From Vannielia litorea (GTDB lineage: Bacteria; Pseudomonadota; Alphaproteobacteria; Rhodobacterales; Rhodobacteraceae): DNA of 64,000 nt. Numbering within the stretch: the stretch's first letter is position 1; each line of letters opens with the position of its first letter. The notes under the pieces are model-generated. The model did not search any database. It had not been told where the DNA came from and was given only the letters and a program-made list of their open reading frames with translations. Location: positions 247,001-311,000 of the forward strand of contig NZ_JAHVJR010000003.1 in NCBI RefSeq assembly GCF_019801175.1, read 5' to 3'. A program made the position numbers and the translations under genes. Below, piece by piece: positions 54,735-62,485 of the stretch.

Positions 54735-55292
54735 TCAGGCGATGCCGTCATTGCCGGCGTCGTCGTCGCCCCGGCCCTGATAGAGGCTATCGCTTTCGAG
54801 CGCCGCGTAGAGCGGGGCCAGCTCTTCACCGGTGAAGGTATGCGCGCCGCCACGGGCGGGCACGGAGACGGTGAAGGCGGTGGAGAAGGGCTCGTCGAGT
54901 TCGACGGTGCCATTGTCGTCGAAATGGGCCTTGTTGTCGTGGTAGAACCAGAGCGCCTGCGCGATATAGGCCAGCGCCTCGGAGACCTTCACAGTCATCG
55001 GCTGGTTGATGTAGTCGAAGGCGGCGTGGGTGCTTTCATGCACCACCAGCGCGGCCTTGAAGGTATCGCCCGAGACCTCCTCGAAGCCCATGTCGAACCG
55101 GTTGGGCGTGTAGACCCATGCGCCGCGCACCCCGGCGGGGCCGTGACGGCGGGCGGTGATTGTGCCATCGCTGATCTTGTCGCGGACGGGCTGGTAGATG
55201 GAGGGCGTCACGTTGCGGCCCTCGACGGTGAAGTTGAGCTGCTGCATGTGCACGGTGGATATCGTGCGGTTGATCTCCTGAATCAGAGACAT
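54735..55292 (-). CDS. HExxH-motif protein of unknown family, copy A (185 aa)
   Basis: Paralogue of the next gene, 26 bp upstream of it and certainly in the same transcript. HESTH is at 85-89 in ALVVHESTHAAFDY and Glu105 follows in SEALAYIAQALWF, again HExxH-x15-E. Before it come VRDKISDGTITARR and AWVYTPNRFDMGFEEVSGDTF, which align with the corresponding parts of copy B. The C-terminal region differs: it is acidic and ends in a GRGDDDAGNDG tail, with no cysteines. No signal peptide or membrane span. Family not recognised. Confidence 0.75.
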   Translation of the reverse strand: MSLIQEINRTISTVHMQQLNFTVEGRNVTPSIYQPVRDKISDGTITARRHGPAGVRGAWVYTPNRFDMGFEEVSGDTFKAALVVHESTHAAFDYINQPMTVKVSEALAYIAQALWFYHDNKAHFDDNGTVELDEPFSTAFTVSVPARGGAHTFTGEELAPLYAALESDSLYQGRGDDDAGNDGIA

Positions 55293-55401
55293 GGGTCATC
55301 CCTTTCAATTGGTTTTGCGCCCGTTACCGGGCGGCTGATATGAATTGTTGCGCCGGTGCGGCTGAAATTTCCGCAGCGTAAGGCTCTATATGGGGGCGGG
55401 G

Positions 55402-55914
55402 ATGCGCGATTTTAAGATGCAGGCCGAGGTGGCTGGGCCGGATTTTGCCGATTGGCGCGGGTTGCACCGGCTCTTGGTGGAGAGTTTTGCCTACATGGAA
55501 GGGCGGATCGACCCGCCCTCGTCGCTCGCTGCGCTGACCCCGGAGAGGCTGGAGGCGAAGGCGGAGCGCGAGGTGCTGATGCTGGTGCGCTACGGGTCGC
55601 GGATAGTGGCCTGCGGCTACGCGGCGCCGAAGCGGCCGGTGATGTATCTTGGCAAGCTGGCCGTCACCGAGGCCCTGCGCGGGCAGGGGCTGATGCGGCA
55701 GATGGTGGACCTTGCGGAGCAGATGGCGCGGGACGGCGGCTTTGAGGCGCTGGAGTTGCAGAGCCGGGTGGAACTGGTGGAGAACCACGCCGCCTTTGCC
55801 GCGCTGGGCTTCGTGGAGGCCGGGCGGACGGCGCATGAGGGGTTCGAGCGGCCGACTTCGATCACCTTTCGCCGCAGCGTGCCCCCTTCCGCCGTGGGGC
55901 AAGCGGCTGTATAG
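55402..55914 (+). CDS. GNAT family acetyltransferase
   Basis: A 170-residue GNAT enzyme. The acetyl-CoA loop region is [27 protein letters not shown], followed by [26 protein letters not shown]. The substrate is unknown. Three in-frame ATGs are possible (55390, 55402, 55414); 55402 is preceded by a G-rich stretch that can serve as ribosome-binding site. It lies eight bases before rimO, so the two are probably one transcript. Confidence 0.83.
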   Translation: MRDFKMQAEVAGPDFADWRGLHRLLVESFAYMEGRIDPPSSLAALTPERLEAKAEREVLMLVRYGSRIVACGYAAPKRPVMYLGKLAVTEALRGQGLMRQMVDLAEQMARDGGFEALELQSRVELVENHAAFAALGFVEAGRTAHEGFERPTSITFRRSVPPSAVGQAAV

Positions 55915-55921
55915 CGCGGCC

Positions 55922-57298
55922 ATGTCCAGCAATCCGCCCGACCTGCGCCCCGATCTCGCCCCCGCCCCGAAGTTTGGCGATGCCCCCCGCGAGGGGCAGC
56001 CGCGCATTGGGATGGTGTCGCTCGGGTGCCCGAAGGCGCTGGTGGACAGCGAACGTATTCTGACCCGGCTCAGGGCCGAGGGGTACGGGATTTCGCCCGA
56101 TTATTCCGGTGCCGATGCGGTGATCGTGAACACCTGCGGGTTTCTGGACTCGGCCAAGGCGGAGAGCCTGGATGCGATCGGCGAGGCGATGGCGGCCAAT
56201 GGGCGGGTGATCGTGACCGGGTGCCTCGGGGCAGAGCCGGAGTATATTACGGGCGCGCACCCCAAGGTGCTGGCGGTGACCGGGCCGCACCAATACGAGC
56301 AGGTGCTGGACGCGGTGCATGCCGCAGTGCCGCCTGCGCCCGATCCGTTCATCGACCTGCTTCCGGCCTCCGGCGTGAGCCTGACGCCGCGCCACTACAG
56401 CTACCTGAAGATCTCGGAGGGCTGTAACCACAAGTGCAAGTTCTGCATCATCCCCGACATGCGCGGGCGGCTGGTGTCTCGCCCCGCCCATGCGGTGGTG
56501 CGCGAGGCGGAGCGGCTGGTGGACGCGGGGGTGAAGGAGTTACTGGTCATCAGCCAGGACACTTCGGCCTATGGCGTGGATATTAAGCACGCGGAGGAGC
56601 GGGGGCACCGGGCGCATATCACCGATCTGGCGCGCGACCTTGGCGGCCTCGGGGCCTGGGTGCGGTTGCATTATGTGTATCCCTATCCGCATGTTCGGCA
56701 GGTCATTCCGCTGATGGCGGAAGGCCTGGTGCTGCCTTACCTCGACATCCCCTTCCAGCATTCGCACCCTGAAACGCTGAAGCGCATGGCGCGGCCCGCA
56801 CATGGCGAGAAGACGCTGGAGCGGATCGCTGAGTGGCGGGATATCTGCCCGGAGATCACCCTGCGCTCGACCTTCATTGTCGGCTACCCCGGTGAGACCG
56901 AGGAGGAGTTCGAGCACCTGCTGGACTGGCTCGACGAGGCGCAGCTGGATCGGGTGGGGTGCTTTCAATACGAGAACGTGGCCGGGGCGCGGTCCAACGA
57001 CCTGCCGGACCATGTGCCGGATGAGGTGAAGCAGGAGCGCTGGGCGCGGTTCATGGAGAAGGCGCAGGCGATCAGCGAGGCCAAGCTGTCGGCGAAGGTC
57101 GGCCAGCGGATGGAGGTGATCGTGGACGAGGTGGACGCCGATGGCGTGGCCACGTGCCGTACCAAGGCCGATGCGCCGGAGATCGACGGCAACCTCTTTA
57201 TCGACGAAGGCACCGAGGGTCTGAGCCCCGGCGATATCGTCACCGTCGATGTGGATGAGGCCAGCGAATATGACCTCTGGGGGCAGCGGGTCGGCTAG
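55922..57298 (+). CDS. rimO: Ribosomal protein S12 methylthiotransferase RimO
   Basis: A 458-residue radical-SAM enzyme. The N-terminal MTTase domain has [32 protein letters not shown] and [13 protein letters not shown], whose three cysteines hold one 4Fe-4S cluster. The radical-SAM cluster is in [18 protein letters not shown], with C-x3-C-x2-C spacing. A TRAM domain ends the protein. It adds a methylthio group to Asp89 of S12. Together with RimI and RsmD it is one of three ribosome modifiers in the window. Confidence 0.96.
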   Translation: MSSNPPDLRPDLAPAPKFGDAPREGQPRIGMVSLGCPKALVDSERILTRLRAEGYGISPDYSGADAVIVNTCGFLDSAKAESLDAIGEAMAANGRVIVTGCLGAEPEYITGAHPKVLAVTGPHQYEQVLDAVHAAVPPAPDPFIDLLPASGVSLTPRHYSYLKISEGCNHKCKFCIIPDMRGRLVSRPAHAVVREAERLVDAGVKELLVISQDTSAYGVDIKHAEERGHRAHITDLARDLGGLGAWVRLHYVYPYPHVRQVIPLMAEGLVLPYLDIPFQHSHPETLKRMARPAHGEKTLERIAEWRDICPEITLRSTFIVGYPGETEEEFEHLLDWLDEAQLDRVGCFQYENVAGARSNDLPDHVPDEVKQERWARFMEKAQAISEAKLSAKVGQRMEVIVDEVDADGVATCRTKADAPEIDGNLFIDEGTEGLSPGDIVTVDVDEASEYDLWGQRVG

Positions 57299-57702
57299 GC
57301 CGGCGTGACTCCGGCGGCGCGGCGGGCCCAATCGAGCAGCAGGCCGTAAGGGCGGCTCAGCAGCACCATCAGAACGAGGGCGGAGCCGACGGCGGCGCTG
57401 ATCTGCGCTGCAGTTGCCCCTGCGGCGAGCAGGGTGAGGGCATAGACCGGGGCCTGGAAGCTGATGAAGGCGGCGATGTCGAGCGCGGTGCGGGCGGCGG
57501 CGCGGCGGGGCGCGAAGCGGCGGAAGAGCGTGTCGCGCCACCAGCCGTAGGGGCGGCCCGTGGCGACCATCACCGGGATCATCACCAGGCGGGTGAAGAG
57601 CACAGCGGCGGGCGCCATTCCGGCGATGAGAAGCTCGGAGAGGGCGGCGACGGTGGTGAAGAACAGCACCGCCGTCAGGGTATCGACCAGAAACAGGCGC
57701 AT
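57295..57702 (-). CDS. alaE: L-alanine exporter AlaE family protein
   Basis: A 135-residue membrane protein with four hydrophobic segments. [46 protein letters not shown] and [16 protein letters not shown] are characteristic of AlaE, an inner-membrane exporter of L-alanine driven by the proton gradient. Its stop overlaps the rimO stop region by four bases in the convergent orientation. Confidence 0.88.
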   Translation of the reverse strand: MRLFLVDTLTAVLFFTTVAALSELLIAGMAPAAVLFTRLVMIPVMVATGRPYGWWRDTLFRRFAPRRAAARTALDIAAFISFQAPVYALTLLAAGATAAQISAAVGSALVLMVLLSRPYGLLLDWARRAAGVTPA

Positions 57703-57787
57703 GGGTTGGCTCTATCGGCTGGGCCGGGGGCTGCCAAGCCTTGGCGCGCGGTGGCGGACCGGAAACATGCTGGGGCCGAGAACATAC

Positions 57788-57819
57788 AGGGGTCGGTGGC
57801 TCCCCAGTCACCGACCCCT
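57788..57819. terminator. Perfect hairpin between the DUF6455-like gene and alaE
   Basis: An 11-bp perfect stem AGGGGTCGGTG (57788-57798) / CACCGACCCCT (57809-57819) with a ten-base loop lies 74 bases past the stop of the leftward DUF6455-like gene and upstream of alaE. It probably ends that transcript. There is no long T-run. Confidence 0.55.
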
Positions 57820-57893
57820 TGGGTGCCAGCGGGGCGGCCTTGCTGGCTCCATCCCTCGCCCTCTGCCGGCACGTCTGGTTGTTCGATCCGCGT

Positions 57894-58256
57894 TCAGCTG
57901 GCCGCCTTTATCAGCAGCCGGTCTGCCCGGGCCATGGCGCGGGTGGAGGCCTCGACGGCCTCATCGGCGGCGGCGCGGGCCTCTGCCGAGCGGCGGCGCA
58001 ACTCGGCGAAGCGGCGTTGGTTGAGGCAGCGGGGTGGGCAGGCGGCGCCTTGGGGCGGGGCGGCATCAAGGTTGGCATCAAGCCAGTCGGCGCAGCCGTC
58101 GGCCCAGTCACAGCCGCGGCAGCGCGTGACGATCCCGGCCCAGCCCGCGGGGCTGAGCGCGCCCTCCTCCATCGCCCCGGCGAGGTCGGTGCGGGTGGCC
58201 TTGGCCATACCCATGGCCAGCAGGTAGTGGGTGCGTTCGTCTCCGAGGGGTTTCAT
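57894..58256 (-). CDS. DUF6455-like small protein (120 aa)
   Basis: A cytoplasmic helical protein. It begins MKPLGDERTHYLLAMGMAKA, followed by LAGAMEEGALSPAGWAGIVTRC, the cysteine-rich RCRGCDWADGCADWL and ACPPRCLNQRRFAEL. The conserved Cys residues could bind a metal. It resembles the DUF6455 proteins of Rhodobacterales from memory. The C-terminal 40 residues form an Ala/Arg-rich helix. Function unknown. Confidence 0.75.
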   Translation of the reverse strand: MKPLGDERTHYLLAMGMAKATRTDLAGAMEEGALSPAGWAGIVTRCRGCDWADGCADWLDANLDAAPPQGAACPPRCLNQRRFAELRRRSAEARAAADEAVEASTRAMARADRLLIKAAS

Positions 58257-58334
58257 GGCGGCACATCCTTTTCCGGTTCGCGCCGTCATTTTGCCCCCAG
58301 TCGGGAGGGCGGTCCTTGACTCAGGTCAAGCCGC

Positions 58335-58676
58335 CTAGTTGGCGGGCACGAGCCGCTCCAGCGCCTTGCCGCCCGCCCATGTGCCGTGCAGCTCGCCGGA
58401 GGGAGTGATGAAGTAGTAAACCGGGTTCGGGTCGCCCCATTGCACGGTGATGACCTTGCCGTCGACAAGGCCCGCGCCGGCGTAGCTGCTGCTGCCGACT
58501 GTCCATGTCATGCTGACGGATGCGCCGTTTTCGACCAGCGAGACGGTGCCGGTGTACTTGGAGCCATCGGGGTTCATCCCCTCGACGGCGTAGCTGCCGG
58601 AGAGGCCCTCGGCCCATGCGGGCAGGGCGCAGAGCGTGGCGGTGGCGAAGGCGGCGAGGGCGCGGCGGGTCAACAT
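58335..58676 (-). CDS. Small exported protein of unknown function (113 aa)
   Basis: Residues 1-22 (MLTRRALAAFATATLCALPA) form a signal peptide; the twin arginine near the start could direct it to Tat, though the rest of the Tat motif is weak. The mature part is a beta-rich 90-residue domain with GLSGSYAVEGMNPDGSKYTG, GASVSMTWTVGSSSY and PVYYFITPSGELHGTWAGG, repeating a pattern of short strands seen in small periplasmic or fibronectin-like proteins. Family not recognised. Confidence 0.75.
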   Translation of the reverse strand: MLTRRALAAFATATLCALPAWAEGLSGSYAVEGMNPDGSKYTGTVSLVENGASVSMTWTVGSSSYAGAGLVDGKVITVQWGDPNPVYYFITPSGELHGTWAGGKALERLVPAN

Positions 58677-58730
58677 GGGCTTGGTCCTGAATGGGTGCTT
58701 TGAATGGGCCGAGTGTGCCCGCACCGAGGC

Positions 58731-59093
58731 TCAGAGAGCAAGCCCCACGAGGATCACCACCCATGCGATTGCGAGGGCCACAGCCGAGAGCGCTACTGCG
58801 GCGGAGGCGGTATCCTTGGCCTGTTTGGCGAGCGGGTGGCGCTCCATCGAGATGTGGTCGACCGTGCGCTCGATGGCGGTGTTGAGGCATTCGAAGGCAA
58901 AGACCAGTACGCCGCCCATCAGCAGCAGGGCGGTTTCACCGGCGGTGATGGGCAGCAGCAGGGCGACGATGGCGGAGATGGCGTAGGCGATGATCCACTG
59001 TTTGAGCGAGTGCTCGGTGTGCCAGACGTGGGCCAGACCCTCCCAGCTCCAGCGGGTGCGGAGCCAGATGCGCCTGATCTGCTGTTTCAACAT
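58731..59093 (-). CDS. dgkA: Diacylglycerol kinase
   Basis: A 120-residue inner-membrane enzyme with three spans that rephosphorylates diacylglycerol. Key parts are RTRWSWEGLAHVWHTEHSLK (12-31), FAFECLNTAIERTVDHIS (about 66-83) with the catalytic Glu and Asn, and AKDTASAAVALSAVALA. Length and residues are as in E. coli DgkA. Confidence 0.94.
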   Translation of the reverse strand: MLKQQIRRIWLRTRWSWEGLAHVWHTEHSLKQWIIAYAISAIVALLLPITAGETALLLMGGVLVFAFECLNTAIERTVDHISMERHPLAKQAKDTASAAVALSAVALAIAWVVILVGLAL

Positions 59094-59204
59094 CCTGACT
59101 GCCTCGCGCCGTTCCCCTGCTATTTTACATAGCCGCGTGGGCGCGGGTTTTGAAGCCGCAGCCCCCGGCGCGGACGGATTTGCACCGGGGGTGGCGCGGA
59201 GGCG

Positions 59205-59918
59205 CTACATGTTGGCGGCGGTGCGGCGGACGGTTTCGATCCGCGAGGCGTTGGGCGGGTGCGAGCCGAGGAACACATCGCCGGGGTCGGGGATACGGGT
59301 AAAAAACTGCGCGCCGCGCACCGGATCGTAGCCAGCGCGCTTGGCGATGATGGTGCCCACGGCATCGGCCTCCAGCTCGAACTCCTTGGAGAAACGCCGC
59401 GCCCCGATGCCCGCGCCGACGCGGGTGGCGGCCTCGACCGCCGCATCGCCGCCGCCGCCCACGCCCACGAGCGTGCCCAGCACCAGCGCGCCGAAGGTGG
59501 CGCTCTCGCGGGTTCGGGGGATGTGCTCCTTGATGTGGTGGGCGGCCTCATGGCCGAGGATGAAGGCGAGCTCATCCTGATTGCGGGCATCGGCGATCAG
59601 CGCCAGCGTGAAGGCGATCACCGGGCGGCCGTTCTTGTCTTCGGTCTGGTAGGCGTTGGCGGGCTGGCCGCGGCGGTCATCGACGATGATGAGAAAGTCG
59701 CAATTGGCACGGGGCAGGCGGGCGCGGCACTCGCGCTCGGCCACCGGCTCGACCCGGTTGACCACCGTCACGAAGTTGCGGGCGGCGGTGTTGGCATCGA
59801 AGCGGGAGGGCGTGTCGGTGGCGGGGCCGGGCTGGGCCGGGGGCTGCTCGGGCACCGTGATCTCGGTGCAGCCGGCGAGAAGCGCGGCAGCGGCTAGCGC
59901 GATTGCGGGGAATTTCAT
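59205..59918 (-). CDS. M48 family metallopeptidase (lipoprotein)
   Basis: A 237-residue protein with a lipoprotein signal (LLAGC, Cys17). The zinc site is HEAAHH at 123-128 in AFILGHEAAHHIKEHI, with Glu183 in FELEADAVGTIIAKRAGYDP as third ligand and the SHPPNASRIETV block near the end. This is the minimal periplasmic M48 form, related to the Oma1/LoiP/YcaL group, which degrades misfolded outer-membrane proteins in E. coli. The start is the ATG giving MKFPAIAL. Confidence 0.92.
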   Translation of the reverse strand: MKFPAIALAAAALLAGCTEITVPEQPPAQPGPATDTPSRFDANTAARNFVTVVNRVEPVAERECRARLPRANCDFLIIVDDRRGQPANAYQTEDKNGRPVIAFTLALIADARNQDELAFILGHEAAHHIKEHIPRTRESATFGALVLGTLVGVGGGGDAAVEAATRVGAGIGARRFSKEFELEADAVGTIIAKRAGYDPVRGAQFFTRIPDPGDVFLGSHPPNASRIETVRRTAANM

Positions 59919-60068
59919 GCGGGGCCTCGTTTCGGCTGCTCGGTGTTGCACGGGAGCCTAGCAGGCCGCGGGCGGGTGCAGTAGCCCCAAGAGGCCCCCC
60001 GGCGGCGCATTGCCGGGGCCGCGCGTTTCGCGGCTGACAGCCCCGGGTGGCCGGGCTAGGCTGCGGAT

Positions 60069-60311
60069 ATGTTTACCATCGAACACGAATTCGACGCGAC
60101 GGTCATTACACTGGTCGATGAAGGCGGCTCACATCTTCAGGAGGATGTGACCATTCAGGCCTTCGAGGACTGCGTGACCGTCGAGCAGCTCGACACGCGG
60201 CTGGACGAGGTGCAGAAGATCACGCTTTCGCTCACCCAGATCCGCGATCTGGCGGCGGCGCTGGACCTGCCCGAAGGGGTGTATCAGCTGCGGCCCGCAT
60301 CGCAGAGCTGA
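60069..60311 (+). CDS. Conserved small protein (80 aa)
   Basis: A cytoplasmic acidic protein, MFTIEHEFDATVITLVDEGG onwards, with ITLSLTQIRDLAAALDLPEG near the end. I do not know its family, but its compact alternation of strands and a helix and its clean start support a real gene. It is convergent with the DUF1217 flagellar gene, 33 bases apart. Confidence 0.7.
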   Translation: MFTIEHEFDATVITLVDEGGSHLQEDVTIQAFEDCVTVEQLDTRLDEVQKITLSLTQIRDLAAALDLPEGVYQLRPASQS

Positions 60312-60344
60312 GCGGGGCCAGAGCCGCAGGTTTTGCCGGGCGGC

Positions 60345-61508
60345 TCAGCGCAGGAGCGTGGTAAAGAGGCTGCCGGAGCTGACGCCGCTGAGGATTTGCA
60401 GTGCCGCGCTGGTGCCGCCACCGGTGGAGGCGCCGCCGTTCAGCTCGGTGCGCACGAGGTAGAGGCGGATCAGCTCTTCGCGCGCTTCCGGGTCGGTAAA
60501 TTGGGAGACATCATCGCTGCCGAAAAGCGCCTGCGCCCGCTGCTTGTAAACTTCGAGCTGCCGGTCGAGATCAAGTGCGGGGAAGGCATCGGGGAGGCCG
60601 AAGGCGGTGTCGAACACCTCGCGCAGGGCGGAGGTGCCCATGACCTTGAACCACATGGTATCATTGGCATCGTCCGGGTCGGCGGCGAGGCCGGGCATCT
60701 CACGCTCGAAGTTGAGGGCAACGCGCAGCTCCTGCGCCTGCTCGCCCACCCCCAGCTCGAACTGGCGGGTGGTGTAGGCGGATTTGATGGTGTCGATGAA
60801 GCCGGTCATCTGCTCGGCCGGGCGCCCTTCGAAAAGGCCAACGATGCGCTGGCGCAGCACCTCGACCTGAGTGGCGCCCGGCAGGGCATCGAAGCCCTCG
60901 GCCACGTTGAAGGCGGAGAGGACCGAGGCGCGCAGGCGCGGGTTGCCCATGACATCGGACCAGAGGCCATCGATCTCCTTGCGGAGGGCGGCCTCGCCCG
61001 CGGGGTCGCGCTCTTCGGCGGCCATGAGGGTGGTCAGGTCATCGAGCGTGTAGACCAGCTCCATAGCCTTATCGCCCGCCGCCTGCCGCGCGCGGGGCGG
61101 CAGGGTATCGGTGCCGGCGCGGATCTGGTCTTCGATGGCGCTGAAGCCGTTGTTTGGGGTCTGGTATTCGCCAAAGCCGAAGGCCTTGGCGAGATCGTGG
61201 TAGCGGGTGTCGGAGAGGCGGTTGGCGAGCGCGCGCTCGTCGGTCGTGCCCTCCTCCAGCACCTTGCGAATGAAATACTTGTTGTCGATGTCGTCCGAGA
61301 GGCCGAAGGCGCCGAGGGCAACGCGGAGCAGGCGGAAGTCGCTCACCAGATCCTCGGGGGTCTTCACCTTGGCGATGCGCTCCTCGAACTCGGCCATGTC
61401 GCGCTGGACGGTGGCCGAATTGGCGAGCGCCTCTTGCTGGTTCTCTTGGGTGCGCTGGAGAAACTGCCAGCCGAGGTAGCCGCCAAGGGGGACGATGGGG
61501 GTGAACAT
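60345..61508 (-). CDS. DUF1217 flagellar-cluster protein
   Basis: A 387-residue protein with repeated units of a helical pattern: LVSDFRLLRVALGAFGLSDD, LRASVLSAFNVAEG and MGTSALREVFDTAFGLPDAF all contain the hydrophobic and FGL features of DUF1217 repeats. Proteins of this family sit in flagellar clusters of Rhodobacterales and Rhizobiales; the role is not established. Its ATG overlaps the flbT stop in ATGA, which ties it to the flagellin module. Confidence 0.88.
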   Translation of the reverse strand: MFTPIVPLGGYLGWQFLQRTQENQQEALANSATVQRDMAEFEERIAKVKTPEDLVSDFRLLRVALGAFGLSDDIDNKYFIRKVLEEGTTDERALANRLSDTRYHDLAKAFGFGEYQTPNNGFSAIEDQIRAGTDTLPPRARQAAGDKAMELVYTLDDLTTLMAAEERDPAGEAALRKEIDGLWSDVMGNPRLRASVLSAFNVAEGFDALPGATQVEVLRQRIVGLFEGRPAEQMTGFIDTIKSAYTTRQFELGVGEQAQELRVALNFEREMPGLAADPDDANDTMWFKVMGTSALREVFDTAFGLPDAFPALDLDRQLEVYKQRAQALFGSDDVSQFTDPEAREELIRLYLVRTELNGGASTGGGTSAALQILSGVSSGSLFTTLLR

Positions 61509-61960
61509 CAGGAGGGCTTGACGCTGGGGGGCATGGCGCTGGGGGATGGGCCGGTGGCCGGTGCCTGTGCCGCGATAAGCCTTTCTTCGCGGGGGATGAG
61601 GGTGCGCAGGGCCTTGAGCGCCTGATAATGCTGGCCCTCGCGCACCGCCATGGTGGCAGCGTCGAGCTGGCTGCGGCTGTCATGGTCGGTAAAGACCTGG
61701 CTCAGTTGCTCGATCCCGCGCATCAGCTGGATATCGGCATCGGCGGGCGCGGTATCGCCCGAGAGCACAAGCTGGGCGATGTAAGCCACCCGTTTCACCG
61801 GGGTCTTGGCCTCCTCGGGGTGGATCGCATCGCGCAGCCGCAGGATGTTGGCGCCGGGGGTGACAATGGAGAGCCGCGAGCGGCGGTCGCCGTTTTCGAT
61901 CACCGCGCCGTTGATCAGCACCCGCTCCTTGGGGCTGAGCTTGAGGACGAGGCCGCTCAT
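61508..61960 (-). CDS. flbT: Flagellin mRNA regulator FlbT
   Basis: A 150-residue protein with GLVLKLSPKERVLINGAVIENGDRRSRL at the start, ILRLRDAIHPEEAKTPVKRVAY and a C-terminal Ala/Pro/Ser tail. FlbT binds the 5' leader of flagellin mRNA and blocks its translation until assembly of the hook is complete. It overlaps both flaF and the DUF1217 gene by a few bases. Confidence 0.94.
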   Translation of the reverse strand: MSGLVLKLSPKERVLINGAVIENGDRRSRLSIVTPGANILRLRDAIHPEEAKTPVKRVAYIAQLVLSGDTAPADADIQLMRGIEQLSQVFTDHDSRSQLDAATMAVREGQHYQALKALRTLIPREERLIAAQAPATGPSPSAMPPSVKPS

Positions 61961-62382
61961 TTGACCGCTCCGCCCGCGGCGGCGGCACTGGCCACGGGGG
62001 GGGCGGAGGCCTTGGGCGCGGCGGGGGCGGGTGCGCTGCCGAGGCCGCGCATGACGGCCATGTTGATCTCGATCAGCGGCACCACGTTGGCCTTGCGGCG
62101 CAGCACCTTGGAGGAGTGCTGGGCGGTGAAGCGGGCGAGGTAGAAGATGCGGGCGCGCAGATCGGGGGTGAGGCCATTGTCATTGTCGGCCACGTCGGCG
62201 GCGAGCGCCGTCCAGAGCTGGCGGTTTTCATGCACGGCATTGGCCAGCGCATTGAAGGTTCTGGAGCCTTTGAGGCGGGCGGTGACCCGGCTGAAGGCTG
62301 CGTATTCGGTGCCGCGATGGGTGCGCAGCGGGGCCTGCTGGCCGGAGGAGTAGGCGCTTTGCGCCAGTTGTGCGGAGTTCAA
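61957..62382 (-). CDS. flaF: Flagellin regulator/chaperone FlaF
   Basis: A 141-residue protein: MNSAQLAQSAYSSGQQAPLR start, RGTEYAAFSRVTARLKG, NRQLWTALAADVADNDNGL and RARIFYLARFTAQHSSKVL, the FlaF family pattern. It works with FlbT to allow flagellin synthesis. The last 30 residues are an Ala/Pro-rich extension. The start is TTG at 62382, supported by a GGAAGGA ribosome-binding site seven bases before it; no ATG is available in the right place. Confidence 0.92.
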   Translation of the reverse strand: MNSAQLAQSAYSSGQQAPLRTHRGTEYAAFSRVTARLKGSRTFNALANAVHENRQLWTALAADVADNDNGLTPDLRARIFYLARFTAQHSSKVLRRKANVVPLIEINMAVMRGLGSAPAPAAPKASAPPVASAAAAGGAVK

Positions 62383-62426
62383 GGCTCTGTCCTTCCACGC
62401 GAGGGAAACTTAGGTGAGGAGAGCGT

Positions 62427-62476
62427 GGGCGGGGCGCCCCGGGCCGTTTTGGCCCGTTCCATTGGGCGCCCCGCCC
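62427..62476 (-). terminator. Terminator after flagellin gene
   Basis: Two nested perfect inverted repeats: an outer 13-bp pair (62427-62439 with 62464-62476) and an inner CGGGCC-5-GGCCCG. It starts nine bases past the flagellin stop and lies before flaF. It would end most flagellin transcripts while letting some read into flaF-flbT. Confidence 0.8.
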
Positions 62477-62485
62477 GTGGTCATG

